Positions 15,570 through 23,760 of a stretch of 40,279 nucleotides of DNA are shown piece by piece. The notes beneath the pieces are model-generated. The model made no database searches. It saw only the letters and a program-made list of their open reading frames with translations, and was not told the origin of the DNA. This stretch comes from Micromonospora sp. MH99 (GTDB lineage: Bacteria; Actinomycetota; Actinomycetes; Mycobacteriales; Micromonosporaceae). The stretch lies in NCBI RefSeq assembly GCF_021442385.1, contig NZ_MUZA01000060.1, positions 1 to 40,279 of the forward strand, in the 5' to 3' direction. The position numbers and the translations under genes were made by a program. The first letter of the stretch is position 1; each line of letters begins with the position of its first letter.

Positions 15570-16472
15570 ATGCACGCAATGCCCGAGCCCACGCCTGTGG
15601 TCTCCGTCCACCCCGTCACGGTGCCGGCCCCGGACCGCGGCGACGATCTGCACGTACGCGTCTCCGCGCCCACGACCGGCCACGAACTGCCGGTCATCGT
15701 CTTCTCGCACGGCTTCGGTGGCGCGGCCACCCTGTACGGTCCGCTTGTCGACTTCTGGGCCTCGCACGGTTTCGTCGTCATCCAGCCCACCCATCTCGAC
15801 TCACGGCGGCTGAACCTTCCGCCCGACGACCCCCGCACCCCGGCGATCTGGCGCATCCGGGTGGACGACCTGACGCGCAGCCTCGACCACCTCGACCTGC
15901 TGGAGTCGTCAGTCCCCGGCCTCGCCGGACGGCTCGACCGCACCCGGATCGCCGTCGCCGGCCACTCCTGGGGCGCCCAGACGGCGAGCACCCTGCTGGG
16001 AGCCCGAGTCCTCGACGCCGATCAGAACCCCGGAGAGGACATGCGCGACCCACGGATCACGGCAGGCGTCCTGCTGGCCGTGACCGGCCGGGGCGGGGCC
16101 GACCTCTCTCCGTTCGCGGCCGAGCACTTCCCCTTCATGAGCCCGAGCTTCGCCACCATGCACACCCCGACCCTCGTCGTCGCGGGCGACCGGGACGACT
16201 CCCCGCTGTCGGTCCGTGGGCCGGACTGGTTCACCGACGCGTACCACCTGAGCCCGGGGAGCAAGAGCCTGCTCACGTTGTTCGGGGCGGAGCACTCGCT
16301 CGGCGGCATCTCCGACTACGAGGCCAGGGAGACGACGGACGAGAGCCCCGAGCGGGTCGCTCTGCTCCAGCGGCTCACCTGGGCGTACCTGCGCGACGCC
16401 CTCGGCCTCAAGGACTCCGCCTGGCCGGCGCCGGTCGAGAGCACCCTGGGATGCCTCGAATCCACTCCCTGA
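15570..16472 (+). CDS. Alpha/beta hydrolase (PAF-acetylhydrolase/chlorophyllase-like)
   Basis: 300 aa from ATG 15570 with AGGAG 6 nt upstream. VIVFSHGFGGAATLYGPLVD holds the oxyanion-loop HGFGG; the nucleophile elbow is GHSWGAQT; an Asp in VVAGDRDDSP and the His of AEHSLGG complete the triad. No signal peptide, so cytoplasmic. The overall pattern resembles chlorophyllase/lipase-like esterases. The gene is controlled by the tandem-operator promoter of the divergent TetR gene; its substrate may also be the TetR inducer. Confidence 0.88.
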   Translation: MHAMPEPTPVVSVHPVTVPAPDRGDDLHVRVSAPTTGHELPVIVFSHGFGGAATLYGPLVDFWASHGFVVIQPTHLDSRRLNLPPDDPRTPAIWRIRVDDLTRSLDHLDLLESSVPGLAGRLDRTRIAVAGHSWGAQTASTLLGARVLDADQNPGEDMRDPRITAGVLLAVTGRGGADLSPFAAEHFPFMSPSFATMHTPTLVVAGDRDDSPLSVRGPDWFTDAYHLSPGSKSLLTLFGAEHSLGGISDYEARETTDESPERVALLQRLTWAYLRDALGLKDSAWPAPVESTLGCLESTP

Positions 16473-16520
16473 TCGATGGCCGGGGCGGTGTGTCGGGGGG
16501 CGGCGCGCTGGTGGGGACGT

Positions 16521-16526
16521 TAGCGT
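16521..16526 (+). promoter_or_regulatory. TAGCGT -10 box of a leaderless transcript
   Basis: TAGCGT ends 7 nt before the ATG at 16534, the spacing expected when transcription starts at the first codon. The same arrangement occurs before pucR and before the gene at 37688. Confidence 0.5.
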
Positions 16527-16533
16527 GATCGAC

Positions 16534-17346
16534 ATGGCGGGGCGATACGGCGAGGACGTGCTGGCGGGGGACTGGCGGCGGCGGAAGGTCACCCCCGAGG
16601 TGGACGCCGAACCGGATCTCGTGGTGGAGGACGCCGACTCCGGGTTCTGCGGGGCGGTGGTGGGCTTCGAGGCCGGCGCGGTGGTCCTGGAGGACCGGCA
16701 CGGCCGGCGGCGCAACTTCCCGCTGCTGCCCGCGGCGTTCCTGCTCGACGGCCGTCCGGTGACGCTGCGCCGCCCGAGCCGCGCCCCGGTGCCGGCGGCC
16801 CGCCGACGTACCGCGTCCGGTTCGGTGGCGGTGGACAATGTTCGCGCCCAGGTGGCCAAGGCCAGCCGGATCTGGGTGGAGGGCATCCACGACGCCGCCC
16901 TGGTCGAGCGGATCTGGGGCGACGACCTGCGGATCGAGGGTGTGGTGGTCGAGCCGTTGGACGGCATCGACGACCTGGACGCCGACGTACGCGACTTCGG
17001 TCCCGGCCCGACCCGACGCCTCGGCGTGCTCGTCGACCACCTGGTGCCGGGCAGCAAGGAGAGCCGCATCGTGGCCCGGGTCAACTCGCCGTACGTCCTG
17101 GTGACCGGCCACCCGTACGTGGATGTCTGGCAGGCGGTCAAACCGGCGGCACTGGGTATCGCGGCGTGGCCGGTCGTGCCGCCGGGGCAGCCGTGGAAGG
17201 AGGGGGTCTGCGCGGCCCTCGGGGTGGCCGAGCCGGCCGACATGTGGCGGCACATCCTGTCCCGGGTGAACAGTTTCGCCGACGTGGAGACCCCTCTGAT
17301 CAACGCCATGGAACGCCTCATCGACTTCGTCACCGAGCCAGCCTGA
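16534..17346 (+). CDS. DUF3097 family protein
   Basis: 270 aa from the ATG at 16534 (a GTG three codons upstream at 16525 overlaps the -10 box and is less likely). N-terminal MAGRYGEDVLAGDWRRRKV and VVGFEAGAVVLEDRHGR are followed by a linker and a second domain from about residue 105: RIWVEGIHDAALVERIWG, then VVVEPLDGIDDL, RRLGVLVDHLVPGSKESRI, and a C-terminal region ending NAMERLIDFVTEPA. This matches the actinobacterial DUF3097 family as I know it. The Glu of VEG and the Asp of LVDH in strand-end positions resemble a Toprim-like site; that is only an inference. Confidence 0.85.
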   Translation: MAGRYGEDVLAGDWRRRKVTPEVDAEPDLVVEDADSGFCGAVVGFEAGAVVLEDRHGRRRNFPLLPAAFLLDGRPVTLRRPSRAPVPAARRRTASGSVAVDNVRAQVAKASRIWVEGIHDAALVERIWGDDLRIEGVVVEPLDGIDDLDADVRDFGPGPTRRLGVLVDHLVPGSKESRIVARVNSPYVLVTGHPYVDVWQAVKPAALGIAAWPVVPPGQPWKEGVCAALGVAEPADMWRHILSRVNSFADVETPLINAMERLIDFVTEPA

Positions 17347-17411
17347 CCGCCGCCTGCCGCCCGCCGCCCCGCCGCCGGCCGCCCCGTCACCGCCGGGCAG
17401 GGCGGCGGTCA
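17344..17411. terminator. Bidirectional terminator-like inverted repeat spanning both stop codons
   Basis: TGACCGCCGCCTGCC (17344-17358) and GGCAGGGCGGCGGTCA (17396-17411) are inverse of each other apart from one extra base. The TGA stop codons of the two convergent genes form the outer ends of the arms. No T-run; very GC-rich loop. Confidence 0.55.
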
Positions 17412-18710
17412 GGGCTCCTGGTCGGGGCTGCGGGTGTAGACGAAGGTGGCGATGTCCAGCGCCACCGCTGCGCCCTGCTCGTCGCGGTGGACGGTGAGGA
17501 TCTCACCGTCCTCCGGGCCGGAACGTCCCCGCCAGCGGTCCGGGCGCTCGGGGACGAACCGGCTGACCCTCTCGCCGCGTACGTGGGCCACCAGGTCACC
17601 CGCGTCCCGGTGCAGGTCCAGCGATGTGCCCATCCACCACCAGCGGCCGGTCAGCTCGGCCGACCCGGCGTCCGGCGCGGCGGTGGCCGGCCGCCACGGC
17701 TGCGGGAACGCCGGTTCGGCGTCCAGCACCGTGGTCAGCAACTGGCGGGCGAGCCTAGTGATCGGAAAGGCGTAGGAGTTGGCGAAGCCGACCACAGCGG
17801 TACGGGTGGGCCGGTGTACCACGAGGGCGGCCACGTATCCGGGCATCGAGCCGCCGTGTCCGACGTACACGCGCTCGCCGTCCCGGTAGAGCTCCAGGCC
17901 CAGGCCGTGCCCGCCGGTCCAGGAGTTGAGGTCGCTGATCATCACGGGGGCGCACATCTCGGTCAGGGTCTCGGCGGCCAGCACCGACGGGTCCGGGTCG
18001 GCGAGGAACGCGGCCCAGCGGCCCAGGTCCTCGATCGTCGACCAGAGCTGCCCGGCGGGGGCCATGGCGCCGGTGTCGGTACGGGGCTCCTCGCGCAGCG
18101 TGCCGTGCCAGGGGTGGACGACGTAACCGCGGGCGTACGGCTCGGTGGCCGCGTAGGTGGTGCGGCGCAGGCCCAGCGGGGTGAGGATCCGCTCGTCGAG
18201 CAGGTCGGCCCAGGACCTCCCGGTGAGGCGTTCGAGCAAACCGCCGAGCAGCCCGTACGCCAGGTTCGAGTAGTGGTACGTGCGGTGCGGCGGGTAAGCG
18301 ATCTTGCCGGCGTTGACCTCGGCGAGCAGGGTGGTCAGGTCGACGCCCGCGGCCCGCTCCCACCAGTCGCCCTCGGGTTCGCGTTGGATGCCGCTGCCGT
18401 GGCTGAGCAGTTGGCGCAGGGTGAGCTTGCCCACACCGGTGCCCGGCAGGTGCTGCTCCAGCGGGTCGTCGACGTCCAGTCGGCCGGCGTCGCGCAACTG
18501 CATGATCAGGGTGGCGGTCATCGTCTTGCTGATCGAGCCCAACCGGTACTGGAGGTCGACGTCCGGGCGGGGGTATTCGCCGGCGACGGCCAGGTGTGCA
18601 AGTGTGCCGTCGCGGACCACGCCCAGCACCAGCGACGGGGTGCGGCCGTCGGCCTGTGCCTGGGCGACCCGGGTGTCGATCTGTCGGGCGGTTTCGGGTA
18701 GCAGGGTCAA
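17409..18710 (-). CDS. Serine hydrolase of the beta-lactamase (class C/PBP4*) family
   Basis: 433 aa from a TTG at 18710, preceded by GAGGAGAT at ideal spacing; an open frame extends to 18821 but would run into the divergent NfeD promoter region. Active-site Ser-x-x-Lys is SISK (about residues 59-62), the YSN triad motif YHYSNLAYG is near 145-153, and HGGSMPG supplies the third box. QLLSHGSGI is the usual family segment. The last 100 residues form an extra beta domain often found in this family. No signal peptide, so probably a cytoplasmic esterase or peptidase, not a resistance enzyme. Confidence 0.88.
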   Translation of the reverse strand: MTLLPETARQIDTRVAQAQADGRTPSLVLGVVRDGTLAHLAVAGEYPRPDVDLQYRLGSISKTMTATLIMQLRDAGRLDVDDPLEQHLPGTGVGKLTLRQLLSHGSGIQREPEGDWWERAAGVDLTTLLAEVNAGKIAYPPHRTYHYSNLAYGLLGGLLERLTGRSWADLLDERILTPLGLRRTTYAATEPYARGYVVHPWHGTLREEPRTDTGAMAPAGQLWSTIEDLGRWAAFLADPDPSVLAAETLTEMCAPVMISDLNSWTGGHGLGLELYRDGERVYVGHGGSMPGYVAALVVHRPTRTAVVGFANSYAFPITRLARQLLTTVLDAEPAFPQPWRPATAAPDAGSAELTGRWWWMGTSLDLHRDAGDLVAHVRGERVSRFVPERPDRWRGRSGPEDGEILTVHRDEQGAAVALDIATFVYTRSPDQEP

Positions 18711-18830
18711 TGCGATCTCCTCGGGTCGGGCCGCCGATTCGTGGTGTTTTGGTGGGTCGAAAAGGGCTTCGCCGAGCGTACTGATCTTCGCGGGCAGGTC
18801 GCGCGTGCATTTGCGTGTCACGATCGTGGG

Positions 18831-19304
18831 GTGGACGCCGTGGTGTGGATCGTTTTGGGAGTGCTGCTGGCCGTCGCCGAGATCTTCACGACGACGCTAT
18901 TTCTGATCATGTTCGGGGTCGGCGCGTTCGCCGCCGCCGGCGCAGCGGCCCTGGGTGCTCCGGTGGCCGTGCAGGCGCTGGTCTTCGCGGTGGTGTCCGC
19001 GCTGAGTCTGGTGGTGGTGCGGCCGGTGATCAAGCGGCACAGCCGCTCCGCGCTGGAGAGCGGCGAACAGCCGTTCGGCGTGGAGGCGATCGAGGGCTCC
19101 ACGGCACTGGTGTTGGAACGGGTGGACGCTGAGCACGGCCTGGTCAAGATCGACGGTGAGTTGTGGACCGCCCGGTCGTACGACACGACGCAGACTTTCG
19201 AGCCCGGTCAACGGGTTCGGGTGATAAAGGTCCGGGGCGCGACGGCCCTGGTGTGGCAGGACGATGTTTCTTCCGCCGGCGAGCTGCCGGAAGCGAGAGG
19301 GTGA
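18831..19304 (+). CDS. NfeD family membrane protein
   Basis: 157 aa from GTG 18831 (VDAVVWIVLGVLLAVAE). Three hydrophobic helices in the first 70 residues (VVWIVLGVLLAVAEIF, LIMFGVGAFAAAGAAALG, VQALVFAVVSALSLVVV) and a C-terminal soluble OB-fold domain: LVKIDGELWTARS, FEPGQRVRVIKVRGATALV. NfeD proteins accompany SPFH/stomatin proteins in membrane microdomains; the SPFH gene follows after 4 nt. Confidence 0.9.
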   Translation: MDAVVWIVLGVLLAVAEIFTTTLFLIMFGVGAFAAAGAAALGAPVAVQALVFAVVSALSLVVVRPVIKRHSRSALESGEQPFGVEAIEGSTALVLERVDAEHGLVKIDGELWTARSYDTTQTFEPGQRVRVIKVRGATALVWQDDVSSAGELPEARG

Positions 19305-19308
19305 ACCG

Positions 19309-20415
19309 ATGACGGTCATAGGTGTGCTGATCATCGCGGTGGCGTTGATCGCCGTGATTACGCTGGCCAAGGCGGTGCGGATCGTGCCGCAGCAGCGTCA
19401 GGACGTGGTGGAACGGCTCGGCAAGTACAAGCGCACCCTCAGCCCCGGCCTCAACCTGCTGGTGCCGTTCATCGACGCCGTGCGCACCAAGGTCGACATG
19501 CGGGAGCAGGTGGTCAGCTTCCCGCCGCAGCCGGTGATCACCTCGGACAACCTGGTGGTCTCGATCGACACCGTTCTCTACTTCAAGGTGGTCGACTCGG
19601 TCCGGGCGACGTACGAGATCTCCAGCTTCCTGCAGGCCATCGAGCAGCTGACCGTCACCACGCTGCGTAACGTGATCGGCTCGCTGGACCTGGAGCGGGC
19701 CCTGACCAGCCGGGACGAGATCAACCGGCACCTGTCCGGCGTGCTGGACGAGACCACCGGCCGCTGGGGCATCAAGGTGACCCGGGTGGAGATCAAGGCG
19801 ATCGAGCCGCCGGCCAGCATCCGCGACTCGATGGAGAAGCAGATGCGCGCCGAGCGGGACCGCCGCGCCGCGATCCTGACCGCCGAGGGGCACAAGCAGT
19901 CGCAGATTCTCACCGCCGAGGGTGAGAAGCAGTCCGCGGTGCTGCGGGCCGACGGTGACCGGCAGGCCCGGATCCTGCAGGCCGAGGGTCAGGCGAAGGC
20001 GATCCGTACGGTGTTCGACGCGATCCACCAGGCGAACCCGAGCCAGAAGGTCCTCGCCTACCAGTACCTGCAGGCCCTCCCGCAGATCGCCCAGGGCAGC
20101 GCCAACAAGGTCTGGATCGTGCCGGCGGAGCTGACCAAGGCCCTGGAGGGCATGGGTGGCGCGCTCGGTGGGCTGAGCAAGATGGTCGGGGACCTGCCCG
20201 CGCCGGAGGCGGCCGACCACGCGAGCCAGGTGGAGCGCGAGGCGGCGGAGGCGGCGCAGGCCGCGGCGGACGCCGCCCAGCAGATCCACGACGAGGTACG
20301 CGTCGCCGAGGCGCAGGCCACCGGCGGCAACAAGCCGCAGGGGCTGCCCGCGCCGGAGCCGGTCACCCCGGCCAGCCTGACCGAGGACCCGGCCGACCAG
20401 CGCGAGCGCGGCTGA
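19309..20415 (+). CDS. SPFH/stomatin family protein (paraslipin-like)
   Basis: 368 aa from ATG 19309 with GAGAGGGTGA upstream. An N-terminal membrane helix (VIGVLIIAVALIAVITLA) leads into the SPFH domain: VPQQRQDVVERLGKYKRTL, GLNLLVPFIDAVRTKVDMRE, and the helical part with EKQMRAERDRRAAILTAEG (with several xAEGxKQ repeats between about residues 180 and 230) that forms a coiled coil. The last 100 residues are Ala/Glu-rich. It forms oligomeric membrane scaffolds together with NfeD; one operon, 4-nt spacing. Confidence 0.93.
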   Translation: MTVIGVLIIAVALIAVITLAKAVRIVPQQRQDVVERLGKYKRTLSPGLNLLVPFIDAVRTKVDMREQVVSFPPQPVITSDNLVVSIDTVLYFKVVDSVRATYEISSFLQAIEQLTVTTLRNVIGSLDLERALTSRDEINRHLSGVLDETTGRWGIKVTRVEIKAIEPPASIRDSMEKQMRAERDRRAAILTAEGHKQSQILTAEGEKQSAVLRADGDRQARILQAEGQAKAIRTVFDAIHQANPSQKVLAYQYLQALPQIAQGSANKVWIVPAELTKALEGMGGALGGLSKMVGDLPAPEAADHASQVEREAAEAAQAAADAAQQIHDEVRVAEAQATGGNKPQGLPAPEPVTPASLTEDPADQRERG

Positions 20416-20566
20416 CGCAGGACGCCGGCCAGCCGGCCGGCTAAATGCGAGAAAGACTCATGGGGCGCTCCGATGCCTGCCACGATCGGTCCTAGGACGG
20501 GTGGTGACCAGGCAATCGGGGCGCCCCGGCGCGTCTCGCACCGCTCGCGGACGAGCGAGGTGACGC

Positions 20567-21334
20567 ATGAAGGATCCGGCGAATCGGATGTGGTCCTCGG
20601 CCCCGGTGCCCGGCGCGCACGACCCGGTCGCCCCGCTGGGCTCCCGCAGCACCGGTGGAGGTTTCGGCGTACTGCCCTTCGTGGGTGAGCCGACCCCGGG
20701 CGCCCCGGCCACGAATGCCAGTTGGGCCTGGTCGGTACGCCGGTTCGCGCGGGCCGCGGTGTGGCTGCTGCCCGCGTACGCCATTCTCTACGGCGTCGTG
20801 GCGATGGCCAGCGACGGCGGGGTGGGCAACGACCCCTATCCCGCCAACGGTCGGGCCGTGTATCTGGTCGGCTGGGTGGCCGCGGTGTGGCTGGGCCTGC
20901 TCGCGCTCCTGGCCCTCACCGGCCTGCTGGCCGCCACGCGCAGCCGCCGGGTGGCCGCCGCCGGTCTGCTGGTCAGCATCGCCGGCACCGTGCTGATGCT
21001 GCCCTTCGCCGGGCTCGAGGAGCAGACGCCCGTCTTCGGCACCACCGCGCGCTCGCTGGTCCTGCTCGGCGCCACGTTCTACAGCGTGGGCTGGTTCCTC
21101 ACCGGTTGGGCCGTGGCCCGCTCCGGCACCTTCAGCCTCGGCGACGGCGTTATGCTGATCATCGCCGCACCGCTGCTCGGCCTGGGGGGTGCCCTGATCG
21201 GCTCGCTCCAGACGTTCGGCGCGATCTTCGTGCTGATCGCCGGCATCGGCATCGGCTACCGCTCCGGCCGCCTGATGCCCCGCGAAACCGCGAGAGACGC
21301 CGCCAACGCCAGCCTGAGCACCCCAACGCCCTGA
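20567..21334 (+). CDS. Integral membrane protein of unknown function
   Basis: 255 aa, ATG with GAGGTGA upstream. The first 60 residues are polar and Pro/Gly-rich. Then come about five hydrophobic helices: VWLLPAYAILYGVVAMA, YLVGWVAAVWLGLLALLAL, AAAGLLVSIAGTVLMLPF, SLVLLGATFYSVGWFLTG and VMLIIAAPLLGLGGALIG plus FGAIFVLIAGIGIGY. No diagnostic motif. The 151-bp upstream gap contains a perfect GTCCTAGGAC palindrome and no other gene. Stands alone. Confidence 0.75.
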   Translation: MKDPANRMWSSAPVPGAHDPVAPLGSRSTGGGFGVLPFVGEPTPGAPATNASWAWSVRRFARAAVWLLPAYAILYGVVAMASDGGVGNDPYPANGRAVYLVGWVAAVWLGLLALLALTGLLAATRSRRVAAAGLLVSIAGTVLMLPFAGLEEQTPVFGTTARSLVLLGATFYSVGWFLTGWAVARSGTFSLGDGVMLIIAAPLLGLGGALIGSLQTFGAIFVLIAGIGIGYRSGRLMPRETARDAANASLSTPTP

Positions 21335-21342
21335 TCCCACGC

Positions 21343-21405
21343 CGTTGATCATGAGGTTGTTGCCCTCCACCTCGGCGTGTCGTGGCAACAACTTCATGAT
21401 CAACG
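21343..21405. repeat. Intergenic inverted-repeat element with GTTGATCATGA arms
   Basis: Arms of 22 bp at 21343-21364 and 21384-21405 match at 21 of 22 positions (each begins CGTTGATCATGA and ends GTTGTTGCC, apart from one base); the loop is 19 nt with CGGCGTGTCGT. Same general design as the 13.8-kb element (long arms around GATC, 19-27-nt loop) but a different sequence. I recall copies of this element in Micromonospora/Salinispora intergenic regions. Confidence 0.75.
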
Positions 21406-21473
21406 TGGTCCGGGGAGGGGGCCGTGGGGCGTGAAGTTGGTGACAGTTGGGTTTTCGGGGTGGTCGGTTGGCG

Positions 21474-21479
21474 TTATAT
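21474..21479 (+). promoter_or_regulatory. Candidate -10 box of the PBP gene
   Basis: TTATAT, an unusually AT-rich hexamer in this region, ends 18 nt before the ATG. No convincing -35 at 16-18 bp. Confidence 0.3.
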
Positions 21480-21497
21480 GTGGCAATCCTGGGGAGC

Positions 21498-23702
21498 ATG
21501 GCCGCCTCTCGCTCGCCGCTGTCGCGGCTGTTCACCGTGCTGCTCGCCGGCGTGCTGGCCGGGCTCGTCCTGGCCGTCGCCGCGCTCCCGGGCAACCTGC
21601 TGGTCGGGTTCGCCGCGCGCGCCGCGATCGGCTCGTACGCCGCGTTGCCGGCCTCGCTGAAGACCCCGGCCACTCCACAGCGCTCGTACCTCTACGCCAA
21701 CGACGGCAAGACGCTGCTCACCACGTTCTACGACGTGAACCGCACCGACGTCGCGCTGGCGGACGTCGCCCCGGTGATGCGCCAGGCGATCGTGGCGGCC
21801 GAGGACCGGCGGTTCTACGACCACGGCGGCGCGGACCTGCGGGGCCTGGCCCGAGCGCTGGTCGCCAACGTCAAGGGCGGCGGCACCGAGCAGGGCGGCT
21901 CCACGCTGACCATGCAGTACGTCCGCAACGTGCTCAAGACCGACCCCACCCGCACGCCGGAGGAGCGCGCCGCCGCCACCGACCCGACCGTCGGCCGCAA
22001 GCTCCAGGAGATCCGGTACGCGGGCGCGCTCGACAAGAGCCTCGGCAAGGACGAGATCCTCAACCGGTACCTGAACATCGCCTACTTCGGCTCCGGGGCG
22101 TACGGGATCGCGGCGGCCAGCCAGCGCTACTTCGGCAAGCCGCCCGCGAAGCTGACCCTCGCCGAGTCGGCGTTGCTCGCCGGCCTGGTGCAGTCCCCGG
22201 ACGCGTACAGCCCGATCGGCGGCGACAAGGACCAGGCGCTGGCCCGCCGGTCGTACGTGCTGGACTCGATGGTCGCCACCGGCGCGATCACCGCAGCGCA
22301 GGCCGCGCAGGCCAAGGCGGAGCCGCTGACCCTGCACCCGACAGCCCAGCCCAACGGTTGCACCGCAGTCGCCCAGGGCCACGACGACTGGGGCTACTTC
22401 TGTGACTACCTGCGCCAGTGGTGGCTGACCCAGCCGGCCTTCGGCGCCACCACCGCGGAGCGCGAGCAGGCCCTGCGCTCGGGCGGCTACACCGTCGTCA
22501 CCTCGCTCGATCCGCAGGTCCAGGCCACCGCGCAACAGCAGGCCACCAAGGTGTACGGGTACGACAACAAGCGCGCCCTGCCGATCGCGGCCGTGCAGCC
22601 GGGCACCGGTCGGGTGCTGGCGATGGCGGTCAACAGGCACTACAGCCTGGCCGACAACCCGGCCGGGCAGGCGAACTACCCGAACACCGTCAACCCGTTG
22701 ATCTCCGGCGGGGCCAGTGTCGACGGGTACCAGGCGGGTTCGACGTTCAAGCTGTTCACCATGCTCGCCGCGCTGGAGTCGGGCCGTACCCTCTCCACCG
22801 GGTTCGACGCGCCCGCCAAGCTGCCCACCCGGTACGCCGCCGAAGGACCGGGCAGTTGCGACGGCAAGTGGTGCCCGGCGAACGCCAACCCGGACTGGAT
22901 GGACGGGTACCGGATGATGTGGGACGGCTTCGGCCGGTCGGTGAACACCTACTTCGTCTGGCTGGCCGAGCAGGTCGGGCAGGAGAAGGTCGTCGAGATG
23001 GCGCAGCGGCTCGGCATCACCTTCCGCGCCGACTCGGACGCCGCCTTCGCCAAGGACAACGCCGCGAACTGGGGTTCGTTCACCCTCGGCGTGGCGGCCA
23101 CGACCCCGCTTGACCTGGCCAACGCGTACGCCACGGTGGCCGCCGAGGGCACCTACTGCACGCCGGTGCCGGTGGTCTCGGTGACCGACGCGAAGGGCGC
23201 GAAGGTGCCGGTCGGCCAGCCGTCCTGCAAGCGGGTCCTGGACGCCGACGTGGCGCGCGCCGCGACGGACGCGGCCCGCTGCCCGGTGGGCCAGCAGTCG
23301 CCGTACGGGCAGTGCAACGGTGGCACCGCCACCGGTGTGAACGACATCCTCGACGGTCGGCCGGTGGCCGGCAAGACCGGTAGCTCGGAGGAGAACTCCA
23401 CCGAGACGTTCGTCGGTTTCACCCCGCAGGTGGCCGTCGCCGGCATCGCCGTCAACCCGGACGACCCGGCCGACTCGGTGGGTTCGGCGGTGCAGAGCAA
23501 GGTGATCGACGCGGTCGCCCGGGTCATCGCCACGGCGGTGAAGGGTCAGCCGGAGAAGGCGTTCGTCGCGCCCAGCAAGGAGCTGGCCGGCGAGCCCCGC
23601 CGGCCGGTGGAGCGCCCGGTCGTCCCCGAGCGCCAGCAGCCCACCCGGGAGCAGGACCCGCGCTCGGCCCTGCAACGCTGGCTCGACAACCGGCGCGGCT
23701 GA
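21498..23702 (+). CDS. Bifunctional penicillin-binding protein (GT51 transglycosylase / transpeptidase)
   Basis: 734 aa from ATG 21498 (MAASRSPLSRL). One N-terminal membrane anchor (LLAGVLAGLVLAVAALPG). The GT51 domain has the catalytic Glu in AAEDRRFYDHGG and QGGSTLTMQYVRN. The transpeptidase domain has STFK (Ser415), SVN (about 481-483) and KTGSS (about 626), so all three catalytic motifs are intact. A short Pro/Arg-rich tail ends the protein. Class A PBPs polymerise and cross-link peptidoglycan outside the membrane. Several Cys (e.g. GSCDGKWC) may form disulfides. Convergent with the lipoprotein gene. Confidence 0.93.
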   Translation: MAASRSPLSRLFTVLLAGVLAGLVLAVAALPGNLLVGFAARAAIGSYAALPASLKTPATPQRSYLYANDGKTLLTTFYDVNRTDVALADVAPVMRQAIVAAEDRRFYDHGGADLRGLARALVANVKGGGTEQGGSTLTMQYVRNVLKTDPTRTPEERAAATDPTVGRKLQEIRYAGALDKSLGKDEILNRYLNIAYFGSGAYGIAAASQRYFGKPPAKLTLAESALLAGLVQSPDAYSPIGGDKDQALARRSYVLDSMVATGAITAAQAAQAKAEPLTLHPTAQPNGCTAVAQGHDDWGYFCDYLRQWWLTQPAFGATTAEREQALRSGGYTVVTSLDPQVQATAQQQATKVYGYDNKRALPIAAVQPGTGRVLAMAVNRHYSLADNPAGQANYPNTVNPLISGGASVDGYQAGSTFKLFTMLAALESGRTLSTGFDAPAKLPTRYAAEGPGSCDGKWCPANANPDWMDGYRMMWDGFGRSVNTYFVWLAEQVGQEKVVEMAQRLGITFRADSDAAFAKDNAANWGSFTLGVAATTPLDLANAYATVAAEGTYCTPVPVVSVTDAKGAKVPVGQPSCKRVLDADVARAATDAARCPVGQQSPYGQCNGGTATGVNDILDGRPVAGKTGSSEENSTETFVGFTPQVAVAGIAVNPDDPADSVGSAVQSKVIDAVARVIATAVKGQPEKAFVAPSKELAGEPRRPVERPVVPERQQPTREQDPRSALQRWLDNRRG

Positions 23703-23715
23703 GCCCCGACGAGAC

Positions 23716-23747
23716 GGCGCCTCCCCACCGCGTGGTGGGGAGGCGCC
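23716..23747. terminator. Perfect 14-bp hairpin terminator between convergent genes
   Basis: GGCGCCTCCCCACC (23716-23729) and GGTGGGGAGGCGCC (23734-23747) pair perfectly across a GCGT tetraloop, 13 nt after the PBP stop and 13 nt before the lipoprotein stop. No T-run on either side, typical of actinomycete terminators. Confidence 0.85.
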
Positions 23748-23760
23748 GGTCTGCGTCGGT

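Noticed and set aside
17166..18701. Long plus-strand frame of 511 codons opposite the beta-lactamase-like gene
   Set aside because: Antisense shadow in GC-rich DNA: composition is Val/Gly/Arg/Gln-rich with no motif, while the minus strand encodes a complete enzyme with SISK, YSN and HGG boxes.
17409..18710. Antibiotic-resistance beta-lactamase
   Set aside because: No signal peptide; the family is mostly esterases and peptidases.
21474..23675. Minus-strand frame of 733 codons opposite the PBP gene
   Set aside because: Shadow of the PBP reading frame; no domain and atypical composition.
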